64,000 nucleotides of DNA from Phragmites australis. Its lineage: Eukaryota > Streptophyta > Magnoliopsida > Poales > Poaceae. Each line of letters begins with the position of its first letter. The stretch's first letter is position 1. The translations under genes were made by a program, and so were the position numbers. Positions 22,079-34,460 of the stretch are shown piece after piece. The DNA lies in assembly GCF_958298935.1 (NCBI RefSeq), contig NC_084927.1, forward strand, positions 10,382,001 through 10,446,000, in the 5' to 3' direction. The notes beneath the pieces are model-generated. The model worked only from the letters and a program-made list of their open reading frames with translations. It did no database searches and was not told the DNA's origin.

Positions 22079-23640
22079 AGGAGAAGAAGAGATTTCTTCT
22101 CGAGTGACAGCTCCTTTGCACATTCAGAGGAGTCATCCACCAGATCAGATGATTGGAGATTTGCATGAGAGAGTCACATGGTCCAGGTTTATTGATTCTA
22201 ATTCTCATGCTCATTCAGCTTTTGTTACTTCTTTTGAACCCAAAGATGTTTCACATGCATTAACTGACGAATCTTGGATCAATGTCATGCATGAGGAACT
22301 TGAAAATTTTGAACGCAACAAAGTATGGAAGCTTGTCGCACCTCCTCCTGGTCATACACTTACTGGTACTAAATGGGTTTTCGAAAGTAAACAAAGTGAG
22401 GATGGTATTGTTGTTAGAAACAAAGCTAGATTTGTAGCTCAAAGTTTTACACAGGTAGAAAGGGCTAGATTTTGAGGAAACTTTTATCCGATTGCTAGAC
22501 TAGAAGCCATTAGAATTATTTTAGCTTTTGCTGCATCTAAAGGCTTAAGATTATATCAAACGGATGTCAAAAGTGCATTTCTAAATGGCTACATAAATGA
22601 AGAGATTTATGTTAAGCAACCACCTGGTTTTGAAAATCCTAAATATCCAGACTATGTATACAAGTTGTTGAAAGCTTTGTATGGTTTAAAACAAGCCCCT
22701 AGAGCATGGTATGATAAGCTTAAAACCTTTTTGCTTAAAAAGGGTTTTGAAATGGGAAAAGTGGATAAGACATTGTTTGTGCTCAAGCATGGTAATGATC
22801 AACTATTTGTTCAGATTTATTTAGATGATATCATCATTGGTTATTCTTCTCATGCTTTGGTGTCCAAGTTTTTAGAAGCGATGAGCAGGGAATTTGAGAT
22901 GAGTATGATGGGTGAACTAACATACTTTTTGGGACTTCAAGTCAAACAAACCAAAGAAGGTACGTTTGTTCATCAAAATAAGTATAGATGAGACCTGCTA
23001 CGACATTTTGAGATGGAAAATAGCAAGCCGATCATGACATCTATTGGAGCAACAACGACACTAGATCCTGATGAAGATGGTGAGCCAGTTGATCAAAAAG
23101 AATATAGAAGTATTCTTATGTGCATGATTTCAAGCTTCCCCACGTGCTTCACATCGATAAGCTATCAAACGGATTCTAAGGTATCTTTATGGAATTCAAG
23201 ATTTTGGCATTTGGCTTTCTGCTTCTTCATCTATTAGCTTAAGAGCTTTTTTTTTTGCTGATTTTGGAGGTTGTAGAATTGCTAGAAAAAATACATCTGG
23301 TACATGTCATTTATTGGGTAATTCTCTTGTTGCATGGTCATCTAGGAAATAGTCCTCTGTTGCACAATCTACTGCTGAATCTAAATATGTAGCTGATGCT
23401 AGTTGTTGTTTAAAACTCTTTGGATAGTTGCTACACTTAAATATTATGGGGTTAATTTAGAGAGTGTTCCACTTTTCTATGATAACACTAGTGCTATAAT
23501 TATTGCTAAAAATCCTATGCAACATTCTCAGACTAAACACATTGATATCAGATTTTATTTTCTTAGAGACAATGTTAAAAAAGGAAACATTAAACTTCTC
23601 CGTGTGAAGAACACCAATTGGTAAATATTTTCACAAAAAC
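22011..23640 (+). pseudogene. copia-2 reverse transcriptase and RNase H
   Basis: RT starts with WINVMHEELENFERNKVWKL (22270-22330) and VFESKQSEDG. After a break near 22475 it continues with QTDVKSAFLNG near 22560 and LYGLKQAPRAWYDKL at 22674. The catalytic box IYLDDIII lies near 22815, followed by YFLGLQVKQT. RNase H runs from about 23250 with CHLLGNSLVAWSS and ends KHIDIRFYFLRDNV near 23560. Stops occur at about 22473, 22989, 23237 and 23350. Order and motifs are those of Ty1/copia, where RT-RNase H follows integrase. Confidence 0.85.
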
Positions 23641-24690
23641 CTTTGGATTCTTCTCGGTTTAATTTTCTTCGGGGAGAACTTGGTGTTATTCATCCTATGG
23701 GATTGTTTTGAGGGGGGGTTATTATATCTTTGGAACTTGTTGAAGTTTATAAAAATAAAAAAAATGAAATATCATGAGCATCATATCTGATACATATGTG
23801 ACTTTTGAAGCCAGTGCTTATGCTACATAGGAGTTTTTGCACTTTCATATCTACATGTGTGATTATGTAGTTTTTGTCATGACTTTTTAAATCAAATGAC
23901 AGCTTGAATTAAAAAATTTCATGGTTAAACTCTCTTGATTACTTTTATGTTTGATAAAAATGCTATATGTGAAAGAATCAAAGAAATGAAAAGGTACTGA
24001 ATAATAGTTGATAGACAAAAGATCAAGGAAGTATGCATTGTCACACTTCTTTTTTCGAGACTGCTTATCATTGCACTTTGATATAAACTTGGAAAAAGTC
24101 GTGTATGACCAAAATCATTGTCTTAAGCTTCTGATTGTCTTTTTGACATAGGCTTGGCATGGTTGGATAGAATAAGGCTAATGGTGCATATAATTTCTTG
24201 CAAAAGAATATGAGAAGTTCTTGATATCAAAATTGGCATCTTGTTATATGTTTTTTTAAATCAAAACAATGACTTATAAATTGAGGATTTGAGTGATTGA
24301 GATTGGGAGACCATGCCTTACAAATAAATCATTAATTATACTTGATAAGTTGTGCTCACACTATATTTTTACATGTGTAGACGGGTTGGTGCAAGTATTC
24401 TTGATAGTGTAGCTTGGTCGAGTATTTGTTATATATATGGATGAATTTTGATGCTCATTGAAATAAATGAAATAATAAGATTTGATTATCTCTTTTCAAT
24501 TTTTGATGAAATCATTGTCAAAGGGGGAGAGAAGTTGCTCATTTTGATTTTTTGCTTCAAAGGGGGAGAGAAATTATTTTCTTCAAAGGATTTTTTTATC
24601 TTTTGATTTCACTTTGCGTTTGATTTTAAAATCAAATTATTTCTGTTAAAAGGTTGCCAATGTTCACATGAGGGTTGTCAATGTTTTCAT
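23641..24690 (+). other. copia-2 3' untranslated region
   Basis: About 1 kb of AT-rich DNA between RNase H and the polypurine tract with no open frame of note. A purine motif AAGGGGGAGAGAA occurs at about 24520 and again at about 24558, resembling the true tract at 24691; such repeats of the tract are known in SIRE-type elements. Confidence 0.6.
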
Positions 24691-24702
24691 CAAGGGGGAG
24701 AT
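24691..24702 (+). other. Polypurine tract of copia-2
   Basis: CAAGGGGGAGAT directly before TGTGAGATCATG, the LTR start. Confidence 0.8.
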
Positions 24703-26097
24703 TGTGAGATCATGTGACGAACAATTGGTTTGATTGATGAAATTGACAGAGCAAAGTGATTTAGCATAATGAAATTTGGTTGATGTTCATGAGTTGCTAA
24801 GATATGCTTAGATAGCATAGTTGGTTTGATGCCTTATCATCAGTTGGGTATGCTTATGTTAGCATGTTGGTTTTTTTTGGAGTTCGCGTGGTGTTGCGTG
24901 AACTCGATTGTTATTTGATTCATGTGTAGGTGTTGCTCGAAGGTGAACATAGTCGATGATGGATCTACGAACTAAGTTTAGGGAGGAACTGAGGTTCAGC
25001 GACTAGGTTCAGGAGGAACTAAGGTCGTGGTGATCGAGGATGTCATGTGGGACGTCCGAGCTAAGAGAACAATGCATATGGAGACAAGGCTTCATGATGG
25101 ACACAGGAGGCGATCTGATCGTGAGAGAACGTGAAGACTAATTCATGTTCAAGTCAAAGCAGGCATGAGGGAGTTGTGTGGTGGCTAGACTTGAGATAAG
25201 AGTTAGTGTCGGAGATGGACTCTGAGTTGGTTACGTATATGCATGTGTGCATGGGAGATGTGCATGCATGATTACGTAAGAGTAGTTAGCTAATTAGATT
25301 AATTAGCAGAAGTTGTTTGTCCTCTTGTGATTAGAGGAGGATAGAGACCAGATTGAATATGACAGGGGAGTTGTAGTTCAATTCGGTCACGTTTGTGCAT
25401 ATGACTACCCTATAAATAGATATGTTTGTTGTATTGGATAGCAAGCGTGCAGAACGCAGCAGAGAGATAGAGAAACTCGAGAGAGAGTTGTTTTGGAATT
25501 TCATGGAAATCCTTGTTGGATTCTTTGGAGAGGCATCTTGTAAACTCATCTATGCAAGGAAAATCAAGTTTCGTAAGTTGATGAGTTGTTGATTCAAAAT
25601 TTTCTCTCTGTTTTATATTCTGCATGCTCGGTTTTAGTTTTCAGTTAATTTCATGTGTCTATGAAGTTTCATCTTGGTTTAATCCATCCAAAATCTTTCT
25701 AGAATATCTAGTGTTTGATCTGAGAAAATTTCAAGTGGATTTGGTTTGTTCTCGAGTAGCTTTTTGTCAACTCGATTAAGTTTTGATCTACTCCATACTA
25801 GTTGACACAGTCTACTTCGACCAGGAATAACTTTTGGTCCACATATCCAATTTACTCGATACTTGTTGAGTTAGTTTTGTATTTGAATCTAGTTTCTGCT
25901 GGCCACATTTGAGAGCAATCCGACCAGCAGATCTTTTTGTACATCATTTTTACTAGAGCGTGTACAATATGTTTTGAGTGGAATACCGAGTTTAAATCGA
26001 GTTTTCATTTGGGTGAGTTAATCTTTGAATTTGGTTTCCACAATCATTCACCCCCCCCCCCCTCTGATTGGGTATTTTACACATATTCGATGCTACA
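24703..26097 (+). repeat. 3' LTR of copia-2 (complete)
   Basis: 1395 bases from TGTGAGATC to CTACA. It carries a TATA box at 25411-25418 and a run of Cs at about 26051-26062. The flank ATTAT (26098-26102) is the candidate target duplication, but the left partner is lost. Confidence 0.82.
25411..25418 (+). promoter_or_regulatory. TATA box in the copia-2 3' LTR
   Basis: TATAAATA after CTACCC, conserved at 17335-17342 in LTR piece A. Confidence 0.6.
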
Positions 26098-27517
26098 ATT
26101 ATCCATATCCTTCTAGCCTTTATAACATTGTTGATGTCTTACTTAAGAGTTATTTGAAATGCTTAGTGATGCCTAGGTCCTGTAGAAGATGAGCAATAGT
26201 TCGATCGTTGTTCATGAGCTTAGGTTTACTTATTATTTACAAATACAATAACAATGATATGGGTTTTATGATTTGTGAGGATGAGGCGAGATGTGGGCGG
26301 TGTTAGAGGTATCTTCCACACCGGAGGAGTTCCCTAGTGTAGTTCGGGAGGGGAGCCCGGATGTCATAGACTGCTTGCATTGTTTAAGCATGGTCCGTTC
26401 GTGCAGTTGGCTTTAGTACTTTCCGTACTAACCACATATTAATCTAATGGTAAGATAAGCTGAATACCTCTATCGTGCTGATCATTTGGGCTTGCACATA
26501 GACGGTGTGAGTGGAAGGGCATGTAGAGACACTTGTGGTTGCTTCGGGAGTTGACCTAAGTGGGCTCCACATCGAGCAATGTCTGATTCAAATGGTTGGG
26601 GCTAAGTAGGAAAGGTCGACACGAGTACCCCTTGGGTGGGCCTGTGTGGTCACTCAAGCCGTATGGTTCTCGAGTCATGTGGATAAAGGAGTAATCCCTT
26701 ACAGGGTGTAAAAACAATTCAAATTGCCGTGCTCTTGGTCATGAGCATGCTTTTGTCCATTTGCATCGGTCATAGAGTTTCTAAAATTCAAGGATGTATG
26801 ATATGGTATGATATGATGAGAATGGTGGTTTATGATCATTGATTACATGAGATGTTTCTAGTTACATTTACATGGTAGAAAGATATATGTGGTTAAGTAT
26901 AAGCGCTCGCACATAGGTGTTAGGTTGCTTACACATATGGATTTATTTAACCTTGTGTCCAACTCCTTGCTAATGACTCAATTGCATAATACTTGGAGTC
27001 GGGTTATTATATGTGCTTTCATACTCACGCTGCTCTTATGAGTACTTTCATACTCACGCTGCTCTTTCAGGTTCTACCAATGAGGAGGAGCTCGTGTTTG
27101 GCTACTTCATCCTCGCTGATGTAGGTGGTGGGAATGAGTAGTGCAAACTACTCGTGTGACGTTCTTTTGGATGGAGTCTAAGGGCATATGGCTTCACCTA
27201 GCTTTTGGTGTTCATAGATGTTAATCTTCCGCTACGTAGTTTCTAGTTTGGTTAGGAGGTAAATATGTTCTTTATTCTCCTAGATTCTTTTTGTTGTAAA
27301 TGGTTAAATGCTTAATAACTTTTAATATAATTTAATTACTTACTCTTTCTTAAGCTTTGTTGTGATACTATATGTTATAAAGGCATGTGTTCCGATCTTG
27401 GGCACAAAACACGTGCCAGGACTACCGGGATGGTATTTCGGTTAATCATCATGGTCATGATTAAGCAAATAGTCATCCTGATGATTAATTGAAATACTAT
27501 TTGGACGGTTCCTGTCA
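26098..27517 (+). repeat. N1 5' LTR, right half
   Basis: Aligns with N2 LTR positions about 31582-33024 (for example the GAGATGTGGGCGGTGTTAG block). It ends CCTGTCA at 27517 before the primer site. The left half was cut off where copia-2 inserted. Confidence 0.82.
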
Positions 27518-27520
27518 GCA

Positions 27521-27532
27521 TGGTATCAGAAC
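27521..27532 (+). other. tRNA-Met primer binding site of N1
   Basis: TGGTATCAGAAC, one mismatch to the canonical site, three bases after the LTR. Confidence 0.8.
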
Positions 27533-28045
27533 CTGGTTTAATGAAGTAGCCTAAAAACACTTAAGACATGGGTCAGTAAAGGGCATCAACATCACTAAAC
27601 AACTCACTAAAGTTTCTTTTGTACCTCCTCTTGCTAATATACCTAAAATGGCTATATTATGCCCCTAAGTGTATTGTATGCGGAAACGTATCGAAGTGAA
27701 GGTCGTGATTGATGAACCGAATTGCCTTTATAGTTGGAAGGATCCGTTGTGTGTGGAATGGGGTGGAAAGGCTACAGTTGCTGGCACCAAACTTCTAGCG
27801 GTCTGATCGCTAGGTAGGCAGCGGTCTGACCACCATATTGCCTGTGGTCTAACCCGCAGTGGCAGTTTAATTGCTAGCATTTGTGCAGAATGCGTTGTAA
27901 GTTGTGAGCTTAGTTACATTCTTGCATATGTTGCACTACACTTGATCATGCATTCTCCTTATATTATGATGCTTTAGTGTTGCCTTGGTTCGATCGGTGC
28001 CATTTCCATCAAGTCAAAGTTTAACCTTTCACCTTCTCTAATAGG
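27533..28045 (+). other. N1 leader between primer site and gag
   Basis: About 500 bases without coding signal, comparable in position and length to the N2 leader at 33041-33487. Confidence 0.55.
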
Positions 28046-29030
28046 ATGAGAACCTGCCAAAGTCTGCGAGATCTTCCTGACAGTTCCGATTAGAACCTGC
28101 CAAAGTCTGCTAGATCTTCCTGACGGATGTTCTCATGCAAATAGAACAAAATTGTCAATCTTAGACGGCACTTCTCAAAGCTCTGGTGCATAACACAGCC
28201 CCTCACGGAGGAGGTGGAGCTGGACGCCAGGATGACTTCTCGGATTTCCTTAGAACTCAGCCACCCACCTTCATGCGGGCTGAGGATCCTCTCGATGCCG
28301 ACAACTGGCTTCGAGCCATCGAGTAGAAGCTCACGCTTCTCCAGTGTGAGGACCATGAGAAGGCTCTCTTCTCCGCCCATTAGCTTCAGGGTATGCTGGC
28401 ACGTGGTGGTCCAACTTTCTGGCCATACACGCCACCAACCACCGGGTGTCTTGGGCGGAGTTCTGCCAAGCCTTCCATGATTATCACATTCCCAAGGGGG
28501 TTATGGAGATCAAAAGGTGGGAGTTCTTTGACCTCAAGCAGGGAGGTAGGTCGATGATGGAGTATATGCAGGTATTCAACTAATTTGCATAGTATGTGCC
28601 GGAAGAGGTCAACATCTATGAGCGGAAGAAGTACCGCTTCGTGAATGGCCTCTCTTCCAAGATGCAAGACCGCTTGTCAGCACATGAGTTCGCTGATTTC
28701 AACAAATTGGGGAGCATCTCCCTTATAGTCGAGTTCAAGCTGAAAACTACTAGGAGGAGAAGAAGCGCAAGAGGGTTCAATCACATTCTGTGGACGGAGC
28801 TGTCAACATACGTGAATGGAGAGTCAACCTCCTCCATCTCACATGTTAGCTTCGGCTACTCTACAGCCAATGTGGATAATGAGATGCCCATCTTTCTTCA
28901 CTCCGCAAGGGCAGCTTCCAAGATTCGCTGGTTCTCAAGGAAGTGTGACAGGTGGCCCTAGCGATCCGTGTTACAATTGTGGGCATGTTGGGCACTTTGT
29001 GCGGGAATGTCCTTTCCCAAAACCCGAAGC
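28046..29030 (+). pseudogene. N1 gag (decayed)
   Basis: Start at 28046, aligned with the N2 gag start at 33488. A 43-bp tandem duplication (units at about 28051 and 28094) lies in the N-terminal part. The gag core is scattered over frames: the stretch around 28480-28720 has IPKG, WEFFDLKQGGRSMMEYMQ and KYRFVNGLSSKMQDRLSAHEFADF, all with counterparts in N2. The CCHC knuckle CYNCGHVGHFVREC lies at about 28970-29011. Several stops and shifts make it non-functional. Confidence 0.75.
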
Positions 29031-30066
29031 AGCGGTGACTGTCCCAAGGCTACCTCTACCCGTGACATCCTCTCATCAAGTCTCAAAGGCTACGCCAGTC
29101 CCCAAGTGCTATCGAGTCAACTACACCACCACCGAGGAAGCTCACGAGGGTGTCAACATATCGATGGGTACATTACTCATGAAGTCTAATTCTATCATTG
29201 TTCTTGTAGTCATTCTTCTTTATTCTAGGGCTTCTCACTCTTTCATAACAAGGATTTATACTTAGCATCACGAGCTAAAAGTTAGCACTACCCATACACA
29301 CCTTATCTCATAGAAGCATTGATGGTTATCAATGAGATATCACTCTTTGAAAATTTGTTGGTAATGACTCCAAAGGGATAGATGTCATATTGGGGATGAA
29401 TTGGCTCACCAAGAATAGGGCTATTATTGATTGTGCTCAGTGGACCATCACCCTTAATGGTCTGTCCAACACCCAAATTCATTTGAAGCTTAAGGACGTC
29501 GATCCTTCTCTTTATGCCCTGAAGGTTGTCGCAGTCATGGATCTCCAGAATGTTCCTATCGTGTGTGAGTTTTCTTATGTATTCCTAAAAGAACTGCCAG
29601 GGATGCCCCCCAACCGAGCAATGAAGTTATCTATTGATTTTTAGCCCAATATGGCCCCAATTTCGAAGAGGTCTTATCGGATGTCGCCAAATAAATTAGC
29701 AAAATTGAAGAAGTAGCTTCAAGAGTTGCTCTCAAAGGGTTTCATTCATCCAAGCTCCTCACCCTGGGGATGCCCGGCACTCTTTGTGAAGAAGAAGGAC
29801 CAAACTCTTCGAATGTGTGTTGATTACCATCCATTGAATGAAGTTGTTATCAAGAATAAGTATCTGATTCCTCGGATTGATATTCTTCGATCAACTGACT
29901 GCTACCAGGGTTTTTTTCAAGATTGACTTGAGGTTGGGCTATCACCAAATAAAGGTATGATCAGAGAATATTCTATAGACGACTTTCTCTACCCGTTACG
30001 AGTTTGTAAATTCACTGTCATATCCTCCAGTCTTACCAATACACCGGCGTTCTTCATGTACTTGAT
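29031..30066 (+). pseudogene. N1 protease and RT N-terminal half
   Basis: The protease site reads LLYSRASHSF near 29215, where related elements have LFDSGASHSF: the catalytic aspartate is lost. The second loop ILGMNWL is at 29380. RT follows with ELPGMPP near 29595, [15 protein letters not shown] near 29755 and [11 protein letters not shown] near 29815. After a shift, LGYHQIK lies near 29935. The gene is interrupted at 30066 by N2. Confidence 0.78.
30062..30066. repeat. Target-site duplication of N2, left copy
   Basis: TTGAT, repeated at 42924-42928 on the far side of N2. Confidence 0.9.
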
Positions 30067-33024
30067 TGTCACGTCCCAATTTTTTAATCACACATTTAAG
30101 CAAAATTATGCTTCTTAAGCATTATGCTTAGAATTTGTGTAATTGTCATTCGGAGCGCTAATGCACTTCATTAATAATCATTTGGATAAGAGAGAAAGTT
30201 GGGGGAGAAATTAATGGAATATGCATTGGAAATACCTATTCTTTCTAACATGTGGGCCCCACATGTGGCCCCACACCTCACCCACTCCCTCTCTCAAGTG
30301 GGCAATAGCCCACCTACCCTCTCTCTCTCCTCTACTCACTCCCCACGTTTCCACCCTCCCCAGCTGCTACAGCAGCAGCCCCCTCCCTCTCTCCCTCACC
30401 CACTCAAGCACTCTCTCTTTTCCTCCAAAATCTGAGCTCAAGTGGAGGATTCAAGGTATACATGTGGTACCATTGCATTCTCTAGCTCATAATCTACTCA
30501 TATATCCAATCCATTTTCGTTTTCATGGAGGAATCGAGTAGTTCTTGAAGTTCTTGGCATTCGTGAGCTTTTGGGAGCAAAAATAGAGTTTTGGTTGAAT
30601 CTGAGTTCTAGAGTCATGTTGGTAGTTGATGAACAAGTTCTAGTAGCCTTATACTATCTCTAACATGTTCCCTTTAGGCTTGGAAAAGATCGCAACTCGA
30701 ATCAACCAAAAATCCACTTGAGAATAGCTTTTCTGGCTTACTCAGATACTCCGGACTCACCCGGATACTCCGGGTTTAGCAGATTTTGCCCGATGAATTG
30801 TGTTCAAAATTGCTTAGGGTTTAGGATGTGAGTTTGGTTTAGGATCCTCTGGATAGGGCATGTACACATTTGTGTAGCACAGATTTGTAAAATGAGTCAA
30901 AACACCCAAGCGGAAAAATCGTGAAGAAACCAAGTCTATATAGCTTGGATTATCCGGACAAACCCGAAGACTCCGGGTAGTTATGTGATCGTGTAGCCGA
31001 GAGCTCCGTTTGGAACCTCACTCGGAGTGTCTGGTATATCCCGGATAGTTCGAACCCACCCGGAGGTTCCGAGTCAAGTTAAAATAATGCTAACCGAAAG
31101 CCTTTCCCGGAGGATGGCCCAGATACTCTGGGCCAGTCAAATAAAAAGCAGTAACCGAGCACCTCTTCTGGAGGGTCCAAGCCCAGATACTCTGAACCAG
31201 TCCGGGTACTCCGGATGGCTGTTATTTTTTGGTTTTCATTTAGATCATTTAGTATTGCATTGATTTGTGTATATTCTACTTCTAGCATGTTGTTAAGCAT
31301 TGTGGCATGCATTGTTGCACCTTATTCATACTCATGGCATTGCACACGTTATTCTTTTTAGAGGACATCGAGCCGATGATCCAGGAGAGCAAGGGAAACT
31401 TTAGGTAGCCACTTGAACAGCAAGACAAGCATCTAACATATTGCACCCTATCGGTTGAATTGAACGAAGTCTAAATATTAATAAATTATGCTTATGTATA
31501 GGTTTGCATGTATAGGGGTCGATGTCAGGAACAATGGGTAAAACCTACGCCAATTGCATTCTTCAACCTTGATAACTTGTTCATCCACGTTCCTTGTAGC
31601 TTTGAGATGATGTTATGTCTAGGTACAAGTTCAACTTATATGCTGAGCCATGGTTAAGTATTTCAGTAGATGTCGAACGACGGCGCTTTTTGTTGTTCGC
31701 GAGCATAGGATTTACTTTTGTCGCATAAATACATGGTTGAGGTTGTTATGGTTGGTTGAGTGGAGAGTATGAGACGAGATGTGGGCGGTGTTAGGGGTGT
31801 CATCCGCCCTCAAGGATAGTCCGGGGGCAGTTCGGGAAGGGAACCCGGACACCATAGGCCGCTTGCATCGTTTAATGCCGTCCGTCGGTACAGTTGGCTT
31901 TAGCACTTACCTTACTCACCACATGCTGATCTAATGGTAAGGCGAACCAAATACCTTCAGAGCTGTGGCTTTGTGGGGCCTGAACATCAACGGTGTGAGC
32001 GGGCAGGCTTGTAAGTGGTCCTAGTTTGCTCTAGGAGTAGTTCTAGTATCGTCGCACCGAGCGATGCATGTCGCGCACGGTTGGGGATGGTTGGAAAAGG
32101 TTGACACGGGTACCCCCCTTGTGTGCACTTTAGCGGGTGGCACAAGCCATATGGTCCCCGAGTCGTGTGGGTCCAGGAGTATCCACTTGCAGGGTGTAAA
32201 AATAATTCGAACTGATGCGCTCTTAGTCATGAGCATGCTGTGATTTCATTTGTATCGGTCATAGAGTTCTTGCTTGTGGATGATGGTTCAGATATGTGGG
32301 AGGTGGTCAAGATGGCACTTGTTATACAATGATACTATTGTGGTTACAGTTTCATATGATTAGTTGGTAGTTGCAGGGTAATTTCATATATGTTGGTTAA
32401 GTTAGTTGCTCACACATATGTTTAGGTTGCTAACCGCTTTAATTAACTTAACCGCATGTTTATATTCTTGCTAAAAGTTCAATGCATAATTCTTGGAGTC
32501 GAGATATTATATACCCATATTTTATAAGTCATGCGAGTACCTTCATACTCAGGGTGCTGCCCTTAAGTTGATGCAGGTACTCCGGTTGCTGAGGAAGGGG
32601 TGGTGTTCAGCTACTTCATGCCTGCCAATCAGGTTGGCGGGCAGGAGTAGTGCATCCTACTCTGAAGCTCGAGCTTTTGGAGTGGAGCCTAAGGGCATGT
32701 GGCTCGACTCTCTTTTGTTGTCTAGTTTATTCTTTCTGCTGTGTAGATCTTTGGATAGTTAGGAGTTAAGGGGTCTTTGTCTCCTCCTAGTTCGCTTTTG
32801 TTATAAATTGTTGAAATCAGTTGCATACTTAATTTTTGTAATATAAATATTTATTACTTGCTCTTTATTAAGCTATGTTGTGATGTACTATGTTGGAGGT
32901 ATGTGTTCTGATCCTTTGGCACAAAACACGTGCCGAGACTACCGGAACAGGATTCTCGTGGTTGGATTATGAATAATTATCCTCCTGATGATTAACTAGA
33001 ATACTGTTTGGACCGTTTCTCACA
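30067..33024 (+). repeat. N2 5' LTR (complete)
   Basis: 2958 bases, TGTCACG to CTCACA. CT-rich low-complexity DNA lies at 30280-30420. A diffuse repeat of the type CCGGATACTCCGGGT occupies 30745-31220. The region 32735-32765 preserves the unoccupied form of the site hit by the solo LTR in the 3' LTR. Confidence 0.88.
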
Positions 33025-33028
33025 GTGT

Positions 33029-33040
33029 TGGTATCAGAGC
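33029..33040 (+). other. tRNA-Met primer binding site of N2
   Basis: TGGTATCAGAGC, exact match to the initiator tRNA-Met complement. Confidence 0.9.
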
Positions 33041-33185
33041 ATGGTTTAGTTAAGTAGCCTAAACACAATTAGAACGTTGTTTAGTAAGTGTGTCAAACTC
33101 ACTAAGCAACCAACTAAAGTTTACTTATGCATTTTCCTGTTAATGTGTATGAATCTGCTATATTATACCCCTAAGTATAACGTAT

Positions 33186-33293
33186 GTGGTTGTGATGTTT
33201 GATGGGGTGAGATGCATTTGAGAAAGATACGTATAGTTTTGTGGTTGTGATGTTTGATGGGGTGAGATGCATTTGAGAAAGATACGTGTAGTT
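33186..33293 (+). repeat. 55-bp tandem duplication in the N2 leader
   Basis: Two nearly identical units beginning GTGGTTGTGATG at 33186 and 33241, in the untranslated leader before gag. Confidence 0.9.
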
Positions 33294-33487
33294 CAGAAGC
33301 GAGCATACTTTCATGTTCCATTGCTCATTTTGCATCATGCCTTTGGACATGTATTTTCATCAGTATATGGTATACGGATCCAAGTATGCGAGATCCGGCA
33401 TAGCAAAATAGCATTAGTTTGAGTTTGATTTTTCACCTATGACGGAAATTAACCTTCGCCTCTCTTTCTTCTCATCGTCATGATAGG

Positions 33488-34460
33488 ATGAGAGCCCATG
33501 GCAGTTTGGGAGATCTTCCCGAGGGTTCTAATGAGAACAACACTCCGCTGCCTCCACCGTCGAGCATGGCAAAAGTGCTCATACGAATTGAGTAGAACCG
33601 CCAGACGAATCAGGCGCTCCTTGAGGCCCTTGTGCGCAACACAGCTCCTCATGGAGGTGGAGCCGGGCGCCGAGATGACTTCTCAAATTTTCTAAGGACT
33701 CAGCCGCCTACCTTGACATGTGTTGAGGACCCGTTCGACGCCGACCATTGGCTTCGTACCATCAAGAAGAAGCTCGTTCTCCTTCGATGCGAGGACCACG
33801 AAAGGGCTCTCTTCGCTGCTCATCAGCTTCAAGGTCCGACGGGCACGTGGTGGTCCAACTACTTGGCCATGCACCCCGCCAATCATCGGGTGTCTTGGGT
33901 GGAGTTCCGCCAGGCATTCTAGGATTTCCATATTCCTAAGGGCCTTATGGAGATCAAAAGAAGGGAATTCATGGACCTCAAGCAAGGAGGTAGATCAGTG
34001 ATTGAGTACGTGTAGGTGTTCAACCACCTTGCACAATATGCTCAAGATGAAGTTAGCACCAATGAACAAAAACAATACTGCTTCGTTAACGACCTCAATT
34101 CGAAGATGCAAGACCCGTTGTCGGCACACGAGTTCGCTGATTTCAACAAACTTGTGAGCACCTCGCTCACGGTGGAATTCAAGTTGAAGAACCATCAAGA
34201 GGAGAAGAAGCGCAAGAGGGATCCATCGCCTTCCGTGGGTGGGAGTTCTCAACATGCCCACACAGAGAGTCAACCTCCACCATATCACGTGTCGGCACCG
34301 ACTGCTCCACGACTGATGTGGTTGGTGCAGCGTCCGGCTTTCTCCGCTCCACAGGGTAGCCTGCAAGACCCGTCGGCTCTCAAGTGAGCGTGACAGGTGG
34401 TCCCGGAGGCTCGTGCTACAACTGTGGCCGTGTCGGCCACTATGCGCAAGATTGCCCGTA
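33488..34460 (+). pseudogene. N2 gag
   Basis: Starts MRAHGSLGDLPEGS at 33488. Stops in the same frame lie at about 33593, 33920 and 34014. The core domain holds DPFDADHWLRTIKKKL and LFAAHQLQGPTGTWWSNY (33730-33880), then RREFMDLKQGGRSVIEYV and FVNDLNSKMQDPLSAHEFADF. A frameshift near 34384 leads to the zinc knuckle CYNCGRVGHYAQDC at 34414-34455. The product would form the particle and bind RNA. Confidence 0.82.

Larger units (their letters stand above)
17193..26097 (+). mobile_element. SIRE/Maximus-like Ty1/copia element (copia-2) with rearranged 5' end
   Basis: Plus-strand element with LTR sequence on both sides, a tRNA-Met primer site at 18350, gag, protease-integrase-RT-RNase H, a long 3' untranslated region, polypurine tract and 3' LTR. 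It lies inside the 5' LTR of gypsy element N1, which resumes at 26098. The 5' side holds two LTR pieces separated by 45 bases of N1 sequence rather than one LTR. The long coiled-coil gag and gene order fit SIRE/Maximus; I see no env-like ORF in 23640-24690. Confidence 0.85.

Noticed and set aside
23641..24690. Possible env-like gene expected in SIRE-type copia elements
   Set aside because: No open frame longer than a few dozen codons and no membrane segment seen.
30199..30541. Open frames of 78 and 106 codons in the N2 LTR
   Set aside because: They translate CT-rich simple sequence within the LTR; the start of the 3' LTR that could confirm them is deleted.
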